Shown here piece after piece: positions 40,143 through 46,501 of a stretch of 46,501 nucleotides of DNA. Under the pieces are notes generated by a model, which saw nothing but the letters and a program-made list of their open reading frames with translations, was not told the origin of the DNA and did not search any database. Origin of the DNA: an uncultured Acidobacteriota bacterium (GTDB lineage: Bacteria > Acidobacteriota > Terriglobia > Terriglobales > Acidobacteriaceae); NCBI GenBank assembly GCA_903873705.1, contig CAIQPK010000034.1:1-46501 (forward strand). Direction: 5' to 3'. The position numbers and the translations under genes are program-made. Numbering within the stretch: the stretch's first letter is position 1; every line of letters begins with the position of its first letter.

Positions 40143-40341
40143 GGAAAAACTCCTTGGAAAAACGGTCTGGGGAGCTAGAAGCTCCTCTGCGTACGAAGGT
40201 CGGGGTGGCGGCCTTGAGGGGATGCTCGAAGGTCTGTGTCGGGCGCTGCAGAGTGCGGCCCAGGATGCAGGCCATGCGACCTTGCAGATCACAGAAAGTC
40301 GGTTGCAGATGCGAAGGTAACGCCGCATCTGGGGTGAGTCA

Positions 40342-40369
40342 AGTATAAAACAACTACATATTGTGGTAA
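40342..40369 (-). promoter_or_regulatory. Putative nrdJ promoter with an NrdR-box-like site
   Basis: On the minus strand, TATACT (40342-40347) as -10 and TTACCA (40364-40369) as a weak -35, 16 bases apart. The 16 bases 40351-40366 (CAACTACATATTGTGG) lie between the two and share the core of the NrdR box (ACTA-ATAT--GTG). A second box, usual for NrdR, was not found. The leader would be about 200 bases; I see no cobalamin riboswitch in it. Confidence 0.4.
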
Positions 40370-40782
40370 CGACGTTGATACTCCCCCTGCGCGGGTTTGA
40401 GAGGGGTAATACTCGGTTTTTCTGGGGTTTTTGTGTGGAAAGCTTCGGGAATGCCCGTCAATTGCGGGTTTTGCCGTGTTAATCATCCCGTAACAATAGC
40501 GAGGATAGGCCGCGGTGGGCGCGGGCGCAAGGTGCAGGAATGGTGCAGTTTGCGATTTTGGCGTGGAAAGGTGGAAAAGGGGGGTGCTGAGAGCGAGAAA
40601 AGGCACGGCTTTGGCCTGGTGGGCCTAGTCCGGCGACCCCGGACGGCCTATGTGATTGGCATCACTGCGTCGAAGTGGCTCAGCAACGATAATCACTGTC
40701 GTCTCAGGCGGCGGCATGCCGATGTCCGGCTTTCGAACACTGAAGTATGGCTGCGCTGCTTGACGCGGATGGGGGTATTGGC
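40370..40782. other. Intergenic region without an identified gene
   Basis: Together with the nrdJ leader this makes a 640-bp gap. It holds one GC-rich hairpin (GTCCGG / CCGGAC near 40629-40646) and an open frame at 40397-40807 with no ribosome site, no recognisable domain and a composition unlike a protein. I see no known RNA. Confidence 0.5.
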
Positions 40783-41022
40783 ATGGAGCTGCATAGCGGA
40801 TTTGTAAAGTCGTTCGACAAGGGGCAAAGGACCGGATTTCTGGGTCAGGACCAGGGGCCGGATGTGTTTGTGAGCTTCAGCGCGGTGCAGATGGATGGCT
40901 ACCAGGTGCTGAAGGAAGGCGACGTGGTGAGCTTTGAGGTGGTGGCGGGGAGCGGTCGGCCGGAAGCCAGGCAGGTGGTGGTGCTGGGGAAACCCAGCTG
41001 CGCGACGGCCGCTTTCGACTAA
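40783..41022 (+). CDS. Cold-shock-domain-like protein (degenerate RNP1)
   Basis: 79 residues. HSGFVKSFDKGQRTGFLGQD, DVFVSFSAVQMDGYQVLKEG and VVSFEVVAGSGRPEARQVVV follow the cold-shock domain fold (GxVKxFxxxKGFGFI, DVFVHFSA, EGxxVxFxV). The RNP1 motif KGFGFI reads RTGFLG and the RNP2 FVHF reads FVSF, so nucleic-acid binding may be weaker. The ATG at 40783 is preferred (GGGGG upstream). Confidence 0.75.
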   Translation: MELHSGFVKSFDKGQRTGFLGQDQGPDVFVSFSAVQMDGYQVLKEGDVVSFEVVAGSGRPEARQVVVLGKPSCATAAFD

Positions 41023-41093
41023 CCGCTTTTGTCGCGTGACGTACTCCGTTTCCTTGCGTGTGATTGAGCTTCTGCTGCCGAAAGGTGTGAGCG

Positions 41094-41486
41094 ATGGTTC
41101 GACGTCCGCGGGTTTTGATCGTGAGCAAGATCGGGGCCTTGCGGGAGACGCGGATGCTGGTACTGCAGCGTCAGTATGAGGCGGTTTCCGCTACCGGCTT
41201 TAGGGAGCTGGGTGATGCCGGCCTGACTTTTGACGCCGTGCTTCTTTGCTATGGCCTTTCGCCCGCGGAGCGGGCGGAGAGCATGGCGCTGGTGAGGGAG
41301 CGGATGCCGAAGGCGAAGATCGTGCTGCTGGCCAGCTACTTTGGGGAGTACGCGGGATTGGCCTGCGATGGGGTCGCGGTGACAACCGATGGGCCGGCGG
41401 GGCTGCTGTTCCTGCTGGACCTGTTGCTGGAGCCAACGATGAGGGAAGCTCCAGCGAAGCTGCCAGGATCGGGGCTGCCTAATTGA
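41094..41486 (+). CDS. Receiver-like protein lacking the phospho-acceptor Asp
   Basis: 130 residues. RVLIVSKIGALRETRMLVLQ, FDAVLLCYGLSPAERAESMA and KAKIVLLASYFGEY follow the alpha/beta layout of a response-regulator receiver. Where a receiver has DxVLLDxxLP, this has DAVLLCYGLS, so the phosphorylated Asp is replaced and the N-terminal acidic pair is missing. It may be a pseudo-receiver or a different Rossmann-like protein. No partner kinase is nearby. Confidence 0.6.
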   Translation: MVRRPRVLIVSKIGALRETRMLVLQRQYEAVSATGFRELGDAGLTFDAVLLCYGLSPAERAESMALVRERMPKAKIVLLASYFGEYAGLACDGVAVTTDGPAGLLFLLDLLLEPTMREAPAKLPGSGLPN

Positions 41487-41637
41487 GACGGCCGTAAGGG
41501 TGAGAAAACGGGGGCGAGGGGAGTGGGGCTCGCGTTGCAGACGATGAGGTGGCGTGAGGTCCGCGCGTGCGGTGCGGAGCTCAGAGGCAATGAGGCCGGA
41601 AGCACCTGTGGGCGGAGCCTGTGATTCTCGCGAACGG

Positions 41638-41826
41638 CTAGATGGCGCGGATGACGCGGGCGGGGAGAGAGATGAGGGCGGCTACGAGCTCGAGGGCTCC
41701 ACCTACGGCAATGCCGACCACGCGGAAGGGGAGCAGGACCAGCCAGACCAGCGGGTAGAGGCAGAGAGCGACGAGCGCTACCGGCCAGCACATGACGAGG
41801 AGGATGCAGAAGATCAGAAGCTTCAT
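41638..41826 (-). CDS. Small membrane protein
   Basis: 62 residues, mostly hydrophobic, with two segments (about 3-33 and 35-56; MKLLIFCILLVMCWPVALVA). I do not recognise it. A purine-rich GGAAGGGAA is upstream of the ATG. Small proteins of this kind are easily missed or over-called. Confidence 0.5.
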   Translation of the reverse strand: MKLLIFCILLVMCWPVALVALCLYPLVWLVLLPFRVVGIAVGGALELVAALISLPARVIRAI

Positions 41827-42134
41827 GGGTCAGTTCCCTTCCCGCGGTGAGGCGAGCATTGGGGATGATACGGGCGGCGGCGGAGTTTGGTTCCGCGGGG
41901 TGCATCGGTTGACGACATAGTTAATGACGCCAACGCTACTTGTGTTCACCCAAGTGGGTGATAACGCTCGTGCTTGGCCGGGAATAAGGTGGGATTTGCT
42001 GTGGCGGGAGTCGATCGTCACGGGTATGCTGTGTTTACCAGATCACCAATGGGTCAGTGCTTGTTTCTCCTAAGCCCAGCGGACTGGTGTGTGGCAGAAA
42101 ACCCGTACCAGGCAGCAGGAGAAAAGGGCCCCCG
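41827..42134. other. Intergenic region upstream of the large secreted protein gene
   Basis: 308 bp. It contains the palindrome at 41946-41961 and, near 42117, GGAGAA close to the next start. Nothing else is recognised; no repeat of the dispersed family is seen here. Confidence 0.5.
41946..41961. promoter_or_regulatory. Palindrome TCACCCA-AG-TGGGTGA
   Basis: A perfect 7-bp inverted repeat with a 2-base centre, between the small membrane gene and the secreted protein gene. It has the size and symmetry of a dimeric regulator's operator. The weaker CCCAAATGGG at 32199 shares the core. Confidence 0.4.
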
Positions 42135-44594
42135 ATGTTGAAGAAGACGATCGTATTATTTGCCGTGGCTGTGTGTACGGCCGCGGGCGTTGCGCAGACC
42201 ACTCCGGTGGCGTGCTCTGCTATTTCGCTGGGCAACAATGGCGCGTTGAACGGCTTTGTGCCGTCCCCGAACGATGCGTGGCACCAGGACATTAGCAATG
42301 CCTCGCTCGACCCCAACTCAAACAAAATTATTACGACCGCAGGCGACCTGGCGGGTGCTTCCCTGCACCCCGACTTCAGTTCGATTGCCGGCGGGAATTA
42401 TGGCATTCCGTACACCGTGGTCGATGGGAAGACGACGCCGGGTGTGCCGGTGACGATGATTGCGTATCCGACCGAGAGCGACCAGACGGTCTATCCGATT
42501 CCTACCGTCATGCCGATTGAAGGCGCTCCGGCGGAGTGCCCGACCGACACCAACGACCGTCACGCGATCGTGATCGATCGCAATGGCTGCGTGGCGTATG
42601 AGATGTACCAGGCCGCACATTGCAGCGCGGGATGGACGGCCTCCCAGGGGACGCTGTGGGACTTTACGACGACCGAGAAGCGGCCGTATGGGATGACCTC
42701 GACCGATGCGGCGGGGTTATCGGTGTTTGAAGGCCTGGTGCGGTATGACGAGATCGTGGCGGGCCAGATCAATCACGCGATCCGGTTTACGGCGCAACAT
42801 ACGAAGGCCGATGCGGCCAACGGATTGTTCGTGGCTCCGGCGACGCATGCGGCGGGGAACCTTTGGGGCACGGACAACATTATCGGGATGCGTATCCGGT
42901 TGAAGGCGAGCTTCGATATTTCGGGGTTCTCGTCGACCAACCAGGTGATCCTGAAAGCGATGAAGCAGTACGGCATGATCCTGGCCGACAACGGGTCGAA
43001 TATGTATTTTCAAGGCACGCCGGATGCGCGCTGGAACGATAGCGATCTGAACAAGCTGAAGGTGGTGCCCTCGTCGGCTTTTGAAGTGGTGCAGATGGGG
43101 ACGGCGTATGACGCGAACACGGCGCCGACCGGAGCGAAGCCGGTGATTACGAGCTTTACCGCTTCCGCGACGACAGTGTCTCCGGGGGCGAGCGTGACGC
43201 TGACGCCGGTAGTGACGGGCGGTTCGTACGGCTACATCGATGTGGTGGGCGCGGTGCGTGGCGCGGTTACGGTGAATCCTACGGCAACCACGACGTACAC
43301 GCTGACCAGCCGCAACGCTTTTGGGACGGCGACGGCGAGTGTGAAGGTGACGGTGAGCAATGCGGTTACGACACCGACGCTGACGTTTGCAGCGGTAGGC
43401 AGCAAGGTTTATGGCACGGCGGCGTTTGCGGTTTCGGCGACGTCGGCTTCGACGGGCGCGGTGACGTACTCGGTGGCAAGCGGACCGGCTACGGTGAGCG
43501 GAAGCACAGTGACGCTGACGGGCGTGGGAACGGTTGTGTTGCAGGCCAGCCAGGCTGCGACAACGACGTATAACGCGACGACGGCGACGACGAGCTTTGC
43601 CGTAACGGCGGGCGATCCGGTGCTGGCCTTCGTGGCGATTCCGGCGCACACCGTTGGCGATGCAGCGTTTACTGTGGCGACGACAACGAAGTCTTCGGGG
43701 AGCATCAGCTACGCGGTGGTGAGCGGACCGGCTACGGTTTCGGGGAACTCGGTTACCGTGACTGGCGCGGGAACGGTGACGTTGCAGGCGAGCGAAGCCG
43801 CGGCGGGCAACTATGCGGCAGCGACGGCGACGGCGAGCTTTGCGGTGGCGACTGCGGCTGCGACGCCGGGAGCGCTGACGTTTGCGCCGATCGGGCCACA
43901 GACGTTTCCGGAAGCGGCGTTTGCCGTGACGGCGACGTCGGCATCTCCGGCGGCGATTACGTATACGATGACCGGGCCGGGTTGGATATCGGGCAACTCT
44001 GTCACGCTGGTCGGGACGGGCATGGTGACGGTGTTTGCGAGCCAGCCAGCTTCCGGCAAGTACGCGGCCGGCAATGCGAGCGCGAGCTTTGTGGTGACGG
44101 CGACGCCGGCGGGAACGCTGGTGCTTTCGGCGATCGGGCCACAGACGTTTCCAAGTGCGGCGATAGGGTTCAGTGCGACATCGCAGTCGCCTGCGCCGAT
44201 TACGTACCAGCTGACGGGGCCGGGATACATCTCCGGCAACACGGTGGTGCTGACCGGGACGGGGACCGTGATGCTGCGGGCCAGCCAGGCGGCGATCGCG
44301 GGCTTTGGCGCGGCCACCGTGACGTCGACTTTTGCCGTGACGGCCACGCCGCCCGGAACGCTGGTGTGGACGCCGATACCGACACAGACTTTGCCGGGCA
44401 AGGCGGTGTTGTTGACGGTGTCGTCGCAGTCTCCGGCTCCGATTACGTTCACCATGTCCGGGCCGGGGTACCTGGCGGGTAACACGGTGGTGCCGACGGG
44501 TGCAGGCACGATCACGGTGCGCGCACTGCAGGCAGCCACGGCCGGCTACACGGCGGCGACGCTGGTAACCACGTTTGCGGTGGTGGCTAAATAA
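42135..44594 (+). CDS. Large secreted protein with five Ig/MBG-like repeats
   Basis: 819 residues. A signal peptide (about 1-20, ending GVAQ) is followed by an N-terminal domain of about 320 residues that I do not recognise (DAWHQDISNASLDPNSNKII; GCVAYEMYQAAHCSAGW), an Ig-like segment (KPVITSFTASATTVSPGASV), then five repeats of roughly 75-85 residues with the pattern LxFxxIGPQTFPxAAFxVxA ... ITYTMTGPGxISGNxVTLxG ... VTxxASQ, like MBG or Ig-like bacterial surface domains. It probably acts outside the cell. ATG 42135; the longer frame from 42057 has no signal at its start. A terminator follows. Confidence 0.8.
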   Translation: MLKKTIVLFAVAVCTAAGVAQTTPVACSAISLGNNGALNGFVPSPNDAWHQDISNASLDPNSNKIITTAGDLAGASLHPDFSSIAGGNYGIPYTVVDGKTTPGVPVTMIAYPTESDQTVYPIPTVMPIEGAPAECPTDTNDRHAIVIDRNGCVAYEMYQAAHCSAGWTASQGTLWDFTTTEKRPYGMTSTDAAGLSVFEGLVRYDEIVAGQINHAIRFTAQHTKADAANGLFVAPATHAAGNLWGTDNIIGMRIRLKASFDISGFSSTNQVILKAMKQYGMILADNGSNMYFQGTPDARWNDSDLNKLKVVPSSAFEVVQMGTAYDANTAPTGAKPVITSFTASATTVSPGASVTLTPVVTGGSYGYIDVVGAVRGAVTVNPTATTTYTLTSRNAFGTATASVKVTVSNAVTTPTLTFAAVGSKVYGTAAFAVSATSASTGAVTYSVASGPATVSGSTVTLTGVGTVVLQASQAATTTYNATTATTSFAVTAGDPVLAFVAIPAHTVGDAAFTVATTTKSSGSISYAVVSGPATVSGNSVTVTGAGTVTLQASEAAAGNYAAATATASFAVATAAATPGALTFAPIGPQTFPEAAFAVTATSASPAAITYTMTGPGWISGNSVTLVGTGMVTVFASQPASGKYAAGNASASFVVTATPAGTLVLSAIGPQTFPSAAIGFSATSQSPAPITYQLTGPGYISGNTVVLTGTGTVMLRASQAAIAGFGAATVTSTFAVTATPPGTLVWTPIPTQTLPGKAVLLTVSSQSPAPITFTMSGPGYLAGNTVVPTGAGTITVRALQAATAGYTAATLVTTFAVVAK

Positions 44595-44643
44595 ACGCTT
44601 AGCTGCACCGCCGAAACAGGCCGCTACTCCAGGGCCGAAACTG

Positions 44644-44681
44644 AAGCCGCCGCTGACCCTCAATGGGCGCGGCGGCTTTTC
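44644..44681 (+). terminator. Rho-independent terminator
   Basis: AAGCCGCCGC / GCGGCGGCTT (10 bp) with a 15-base loop, then TTTTCTT. It ends the secreted protein gene, before the tRNA. Confidence 0.9.
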
Positions 44682-44734
44682 TTCATGGCACGGGGTGGGC
44701 GTTACAATCGTGAGGCTGGCCGGTCACGGCAAGA

Positions 44735-44810
44735 GGGCCTATAGCTCAATGGTTAGAGCATCGGACTCATAATCCGCTGGTTCCAGGTTCAAGTCCTGGT
44801 GGGCCCACCA
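44735..44810 (+). tRNA. tRNA with anticodon CAU (Ile2 or Met)
   Basis: 76 bases with an encoded CCA end. Acceptor GGGCCTA pairs with TGGGCCC (one G-T), anticodon loop CTCATAA gives CAU, and the T arm is CCAGG-TTCAAGT-CCTGG. The acceptor stem is like isoleucine tRNAs (GGGCC), so the lysidine-modified tRNA-Ile2 is favoured over elongator Met, but this needs a tRNA classifier. The next gene overlaps it antisense from 44767. Confidence 0.95.
44767..44810. other. Probable attachment site at the tRNA 3' end
   Basis: The recombinase reads 44 bases into the tRNA, and the composition changes at about 44811. This is the usual picture of a mobile element integrated at a tRNA gene, with the tRNA restored. 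The other end of the element, and therefore the exact att sequence, lies outside the window. Confidence 0.5.
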
Positions 44811-46317
44811 ACCATCCGCTTTCTGAGTTCATCGTCTGCAATACGCTGAAAAGCGAAGAGTTAGAGCGGTTCAAAATCCCTTCTTTAGGTGAGTAGGCCA
44901 ATCCGTCTTCAAAGAGGAGTTTTTGAACCCGATGCCGTTCTTCTGGCCCCGCCATGCTCCATACAGCCGCCATGTCCATCCGGCATAGTTCAGCGAATCG
45001 CAGGAACGAGTCGGCTGTCGCTTGCGTCTCAGCAACCGCACCCATCTGTTCCTGAAGTTCGTAGGCTTCAACCGCGAGAGAAGCTTTCTGCTCCTCAAAA
45101 TCGTCCGCAGTTATCTCGCCCCTCATCCTCATCTTGAATAGTGCTGTTTTCAGGCTGCTTTGTTCATCTATCCGTGCTTGAAGACGCTTCATTTCACGAT
45201 CAGAATCTCCTTGCTTATCTCTCCATACTCTTGCCGCAACTGCGGGAAAGTCCTCAATGGCTTCAGGCTTCGCGCGGACTCGTCCCATCATCTCCAAGAA
45301 GTCAGTCTCAAGCTGAGGCTTTGACAGAGACACTTCCCTGCACTCGGAGTTCGGGCACCAGTAGCGCGGATACTTCTTGCCATTTCGCCCTTGAGGGCTT
45401 CCGCCTGTCAGGGGCGTCCCACAACAAGCGCACTTCACGAAGCCTCTCAATGGCACCACAGGATTGACTTTCCGTTTGGCGAGTGTGGTGGGTTTGCGTC
45501 CATCTAGGATCGCTTGAACCCGGTCGAATATATCCTGACTGACAATCGGTTCATGCAGACCTCTAACCGGCTCAAAGCCGGGCTCACTGGGAAGATTTAC
45601 CCATCCGGCGTAGAGCATATTCCTCAACATCGCCTGAAAAGTTTGTTTCGTTAGTGGCTTGCCATTGGCCCCAGTCAGACCTTCACCGGTGACCACGTGC
45701 AGCACTTCGGCCTTTTTATATCGTCCCGTTGCCACGAGTTCAAAGGCGCGACGAATGAGCGGCGCTCGCCTCTCATCAGGTCTAATATTGGAGCCATTCT
45801 TCGCACCGGTATTTAGAAAACCAACGGGCGCACGCCACGGGAACCGGCCTGCTTGAACGGCTTGCCGCGTTCTGTCCTTCATCTTCTCGGAAAGCGCATC
45901 CGAGTGATACTGGTTGAGAGTACCGAACAGATTGGCTGCCATTTTGCCAGCAGCAGTCTCGTCAATGTTGCCTTCATACGTGGAGCGTAACAATACGCCG
46001 ATGGCAAAAAGCTCAGCAATGGTTTGAGCTTGGTCTTTGTTGTTACGCGCAAATCGGCTCAGGTCTTGAACGATTACATAGCGAACCGTTCGCCGATTCT
46101 GTCGGCAAAACGCGAGCATTCGTTGGAACTCTGGCCGTTCAACTGAACGGGCGGATTGGCCGGGATCAGTAAATACCGCAACCACCGGCCATCCTCTTTG
46201 TCGGCAATAGTCTCGGCAGTGTGCTTCCTGATTGCTCAGGTTCAGGGGGTCGGCCTGATCGCCCGTTGAAACACGGATGTACAGGACGGCCCCGCTGCTC
46301 TCCTTACCCTTTTCCAT
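44767..46317 (-). CDS. Large serine recombinase (site-specific integrase)
   Basis: 516 residues. The N-terminal resolvase domain has YIRVSTGDQ (catalytic Ser near residue 17) and IVQDLSRFARN; a recombinase domain follows (PVGFLNTGAKNGSNIRPDER), then a zinc ribbon (FVKCACCGTPLTGG ... YWCPNSECREVS) and a coiled-coil region. These are phage/ICE-type integrases. Start ATG 46317 has AAGGAGG upstream. The last 13-14 residues (VGPPGLEPGTSGL) are encoded by the antisense of the tRNA 3' half, and the TGA stop lies opposite the tRNA anticodon loop (44767-44769). GC content is lower than in the rest of the window, suggesting transferred DNA. Confidence 0.93.
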   Translation of the reverse strand: MEKGKESSGAVLYIRVSTGDQADPLNLSNQEAHCRDYCRQRGWPVVAVFTDPGQSARSVERPEFQRMLAFCRQNRRTVRYVIVQDLSRFARNNKDQAQTIAELFAIGVLLRSTYEGNIDETAAGKMAANLFGTLNQYHSDALSEKMKDRTRQAVQAGRFPWRAPVGFLNTGAKNGSNIRPDERRAPLIRRAFELVATGRYKKAEVLHVVTGEGLTGANGKPLTKQTFQAMLRNMLYAGWVNLPSEPGFEPVRGLHEPIVSQDIFDRVQAILDGRKPTTLAKRKVNPVVPLRGFVKCACCGTPLTGGSPQGRNGKKYPRYWCPNSECREVSLSKPQLETDFLEMMGRVRAKPEAIEDFPAVAARVWRDKQGDSDREMKRLQARIDEQSSLKTALFKMRMRGEITADDFEEQKASLAVEAYELQEQMGAVAETQATADSFLRFAELCRMDMAAVWSMAGPEERHRVQKLLFEDGLAYSPKEGILNRSNSSLFSVLQTMNSESGWLVGPPGLEPGTSGL

Positions 46318-46351
46318 CAGTCGCCTCCTTGACGCGATTTATGGTGGGACG

Positions 46352-46501
46352 TTACGCGGCTACCGTCCTTCCGTCATACGTCTTCGCGCTCACGAAGTCA
46401 TAGCTCCACACATGGTTCGGCCGCTGCGGCCGCAGCCGCACGCACGATCCATCGTTGAACCACAGCCGCCCGCGCGGCTTTTGCTTCTGAGGTATCTTCA
46501 G
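46352..46501 (-). pseudogene. IS3-family transposase (OrfB) fragment
   Basis: Open to the window edge, then stop TAA at 46352. It reads LKIPQKQKPRGRLWFNDGSC, VRLRPQRPNHVWSYDFVSAK, TYDGRTVAA, matching IS3/IS150-type transposases around the first catalytic Asp (VWSYDFV). Intact enzymes continue with FRxLxxIDE; here the sequence ends after DGRTVAA, so the 3' part is lost. It is just upstream of the recombinase. Confidence 0.8.

Noticed and set aside
38016-40178. 720-aa plus-strand ORF across nrdJ
   Set aside because: Antisense shadow of nrdJ in GC-rich DNA; Gly/Val/Asp repeats without domain structure.
40143-40341. Cobalamin riboswitch before the B12-dependent nrdJ
   Set aside because: The conserved B12-box core was not found on the minus strand in the leader.
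40397-40807. 136-aa plus-strand ORF between nrdJ and the cold-shock gene
   Set aside because: No ribosome site, composition unlike a protein (Trp/Arg/Cys-rich from GC bias), no domain, and it overlaps the cold-shock-like gene.
42717-44663. 648-aa minus-strand ORF across the secreted repeat protein
   Set aside because: Arg/His-rich shadow of the repetitive plus-strand gene.

Overview
The window is GC-rich chromosomal DNA from a Gram-negative bacterium, most likely an acidobacterium of the Terriglobia (Granulicella/Terriglobus/Edaphobacter-like). This rests on an Oar-like TonB-dependent receptor translationally coupled to a 'VWFA-related acidobacterial domain' protein, a cupin closely resembling the hydroxynitrile lyases known from Granulicella and Acidobacterium, LPS/Kdo genes, a PEP-CTERM protein and a dense set of dispersed repeats. 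The taxonomy is inference; no 16S gene is present.

Layout. 1-1170: 3' part of der. 1174-7092 (minus strand): two membrane proteins, an exported LOG-like protein, trmFO, a GNAT acetyltransferase and a secreted protein, separated by repeat clusters. 7148-11294 (plus): LPS core/lipid A operon waaA-lpxK-waaC plus a membrane methyltransferase. 11341-16518 (plus): DUF3108 protein, DUF2007-queC pair, exported TPR protein, moeA-(2-TM protein)-moaC. 16627-19082 (minus): ergothioneine genes egtB-egtD. 19330-26949 (plus): exported DUF5666-like protein, TonB-dependent receptor, VWFA protein, TPR protein. 26954-32118 (minus): a very long Lhr-type helicase coupled to a 58-aa DUF5522 gene. 32226-33559: cupin, kdsC, YXWGXW protein. 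33560-35429: structured non-coding DNA, PEP-CTERM protein, secreted protein. 35490-40142 (minus): SnoaL-like protein, a REP-associated transposase between inverted REP hairpins, and B12-dependent ribonucleotide reductase nrdJ with a possible NrdR box in its promoter. 40783-44594: cold-shock-like protein, degenerate receiver, small membrane protein, large secreted protein with Ig/MBG-like repeats. 44735-46501: a CAU tRNA whose 3' half is overlapped antisense by a large serine recombinase gene, then an IS3-type transposase remnant. This is the edge of an integrated element that continues beyond the window.

The most unusual signal is a modular family of dispersed repeats found both between genes and, in frame, inside conserved genes. 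A roughly 105-bp composite element (a palindromic GGGTGCCCCAtgTCC hairpin end joined to a TGTCAT...CGCAGCG end) lies between trmFO and the acetyltransferase and twice inside lhr. Its two halves also occur alone inside lhr and nrdJ and next to egtD. A separate heptamer repeat (CCAGGGT)n is inserted in the same phase in trmFO (once) and nrdJ (twice), adding similar low-complexity peptides. Further heptamer, 18-mer and paired-hairpin repeats fill the gaps moaC/egtD and GNAT/6382. This looks like a Rickettsia-palindromic-element-like system that tolerates, or exploits, insertion into open reading frames; the window also carries one RAYT transposase, although that enzyme's own REPs are of a different sequence.
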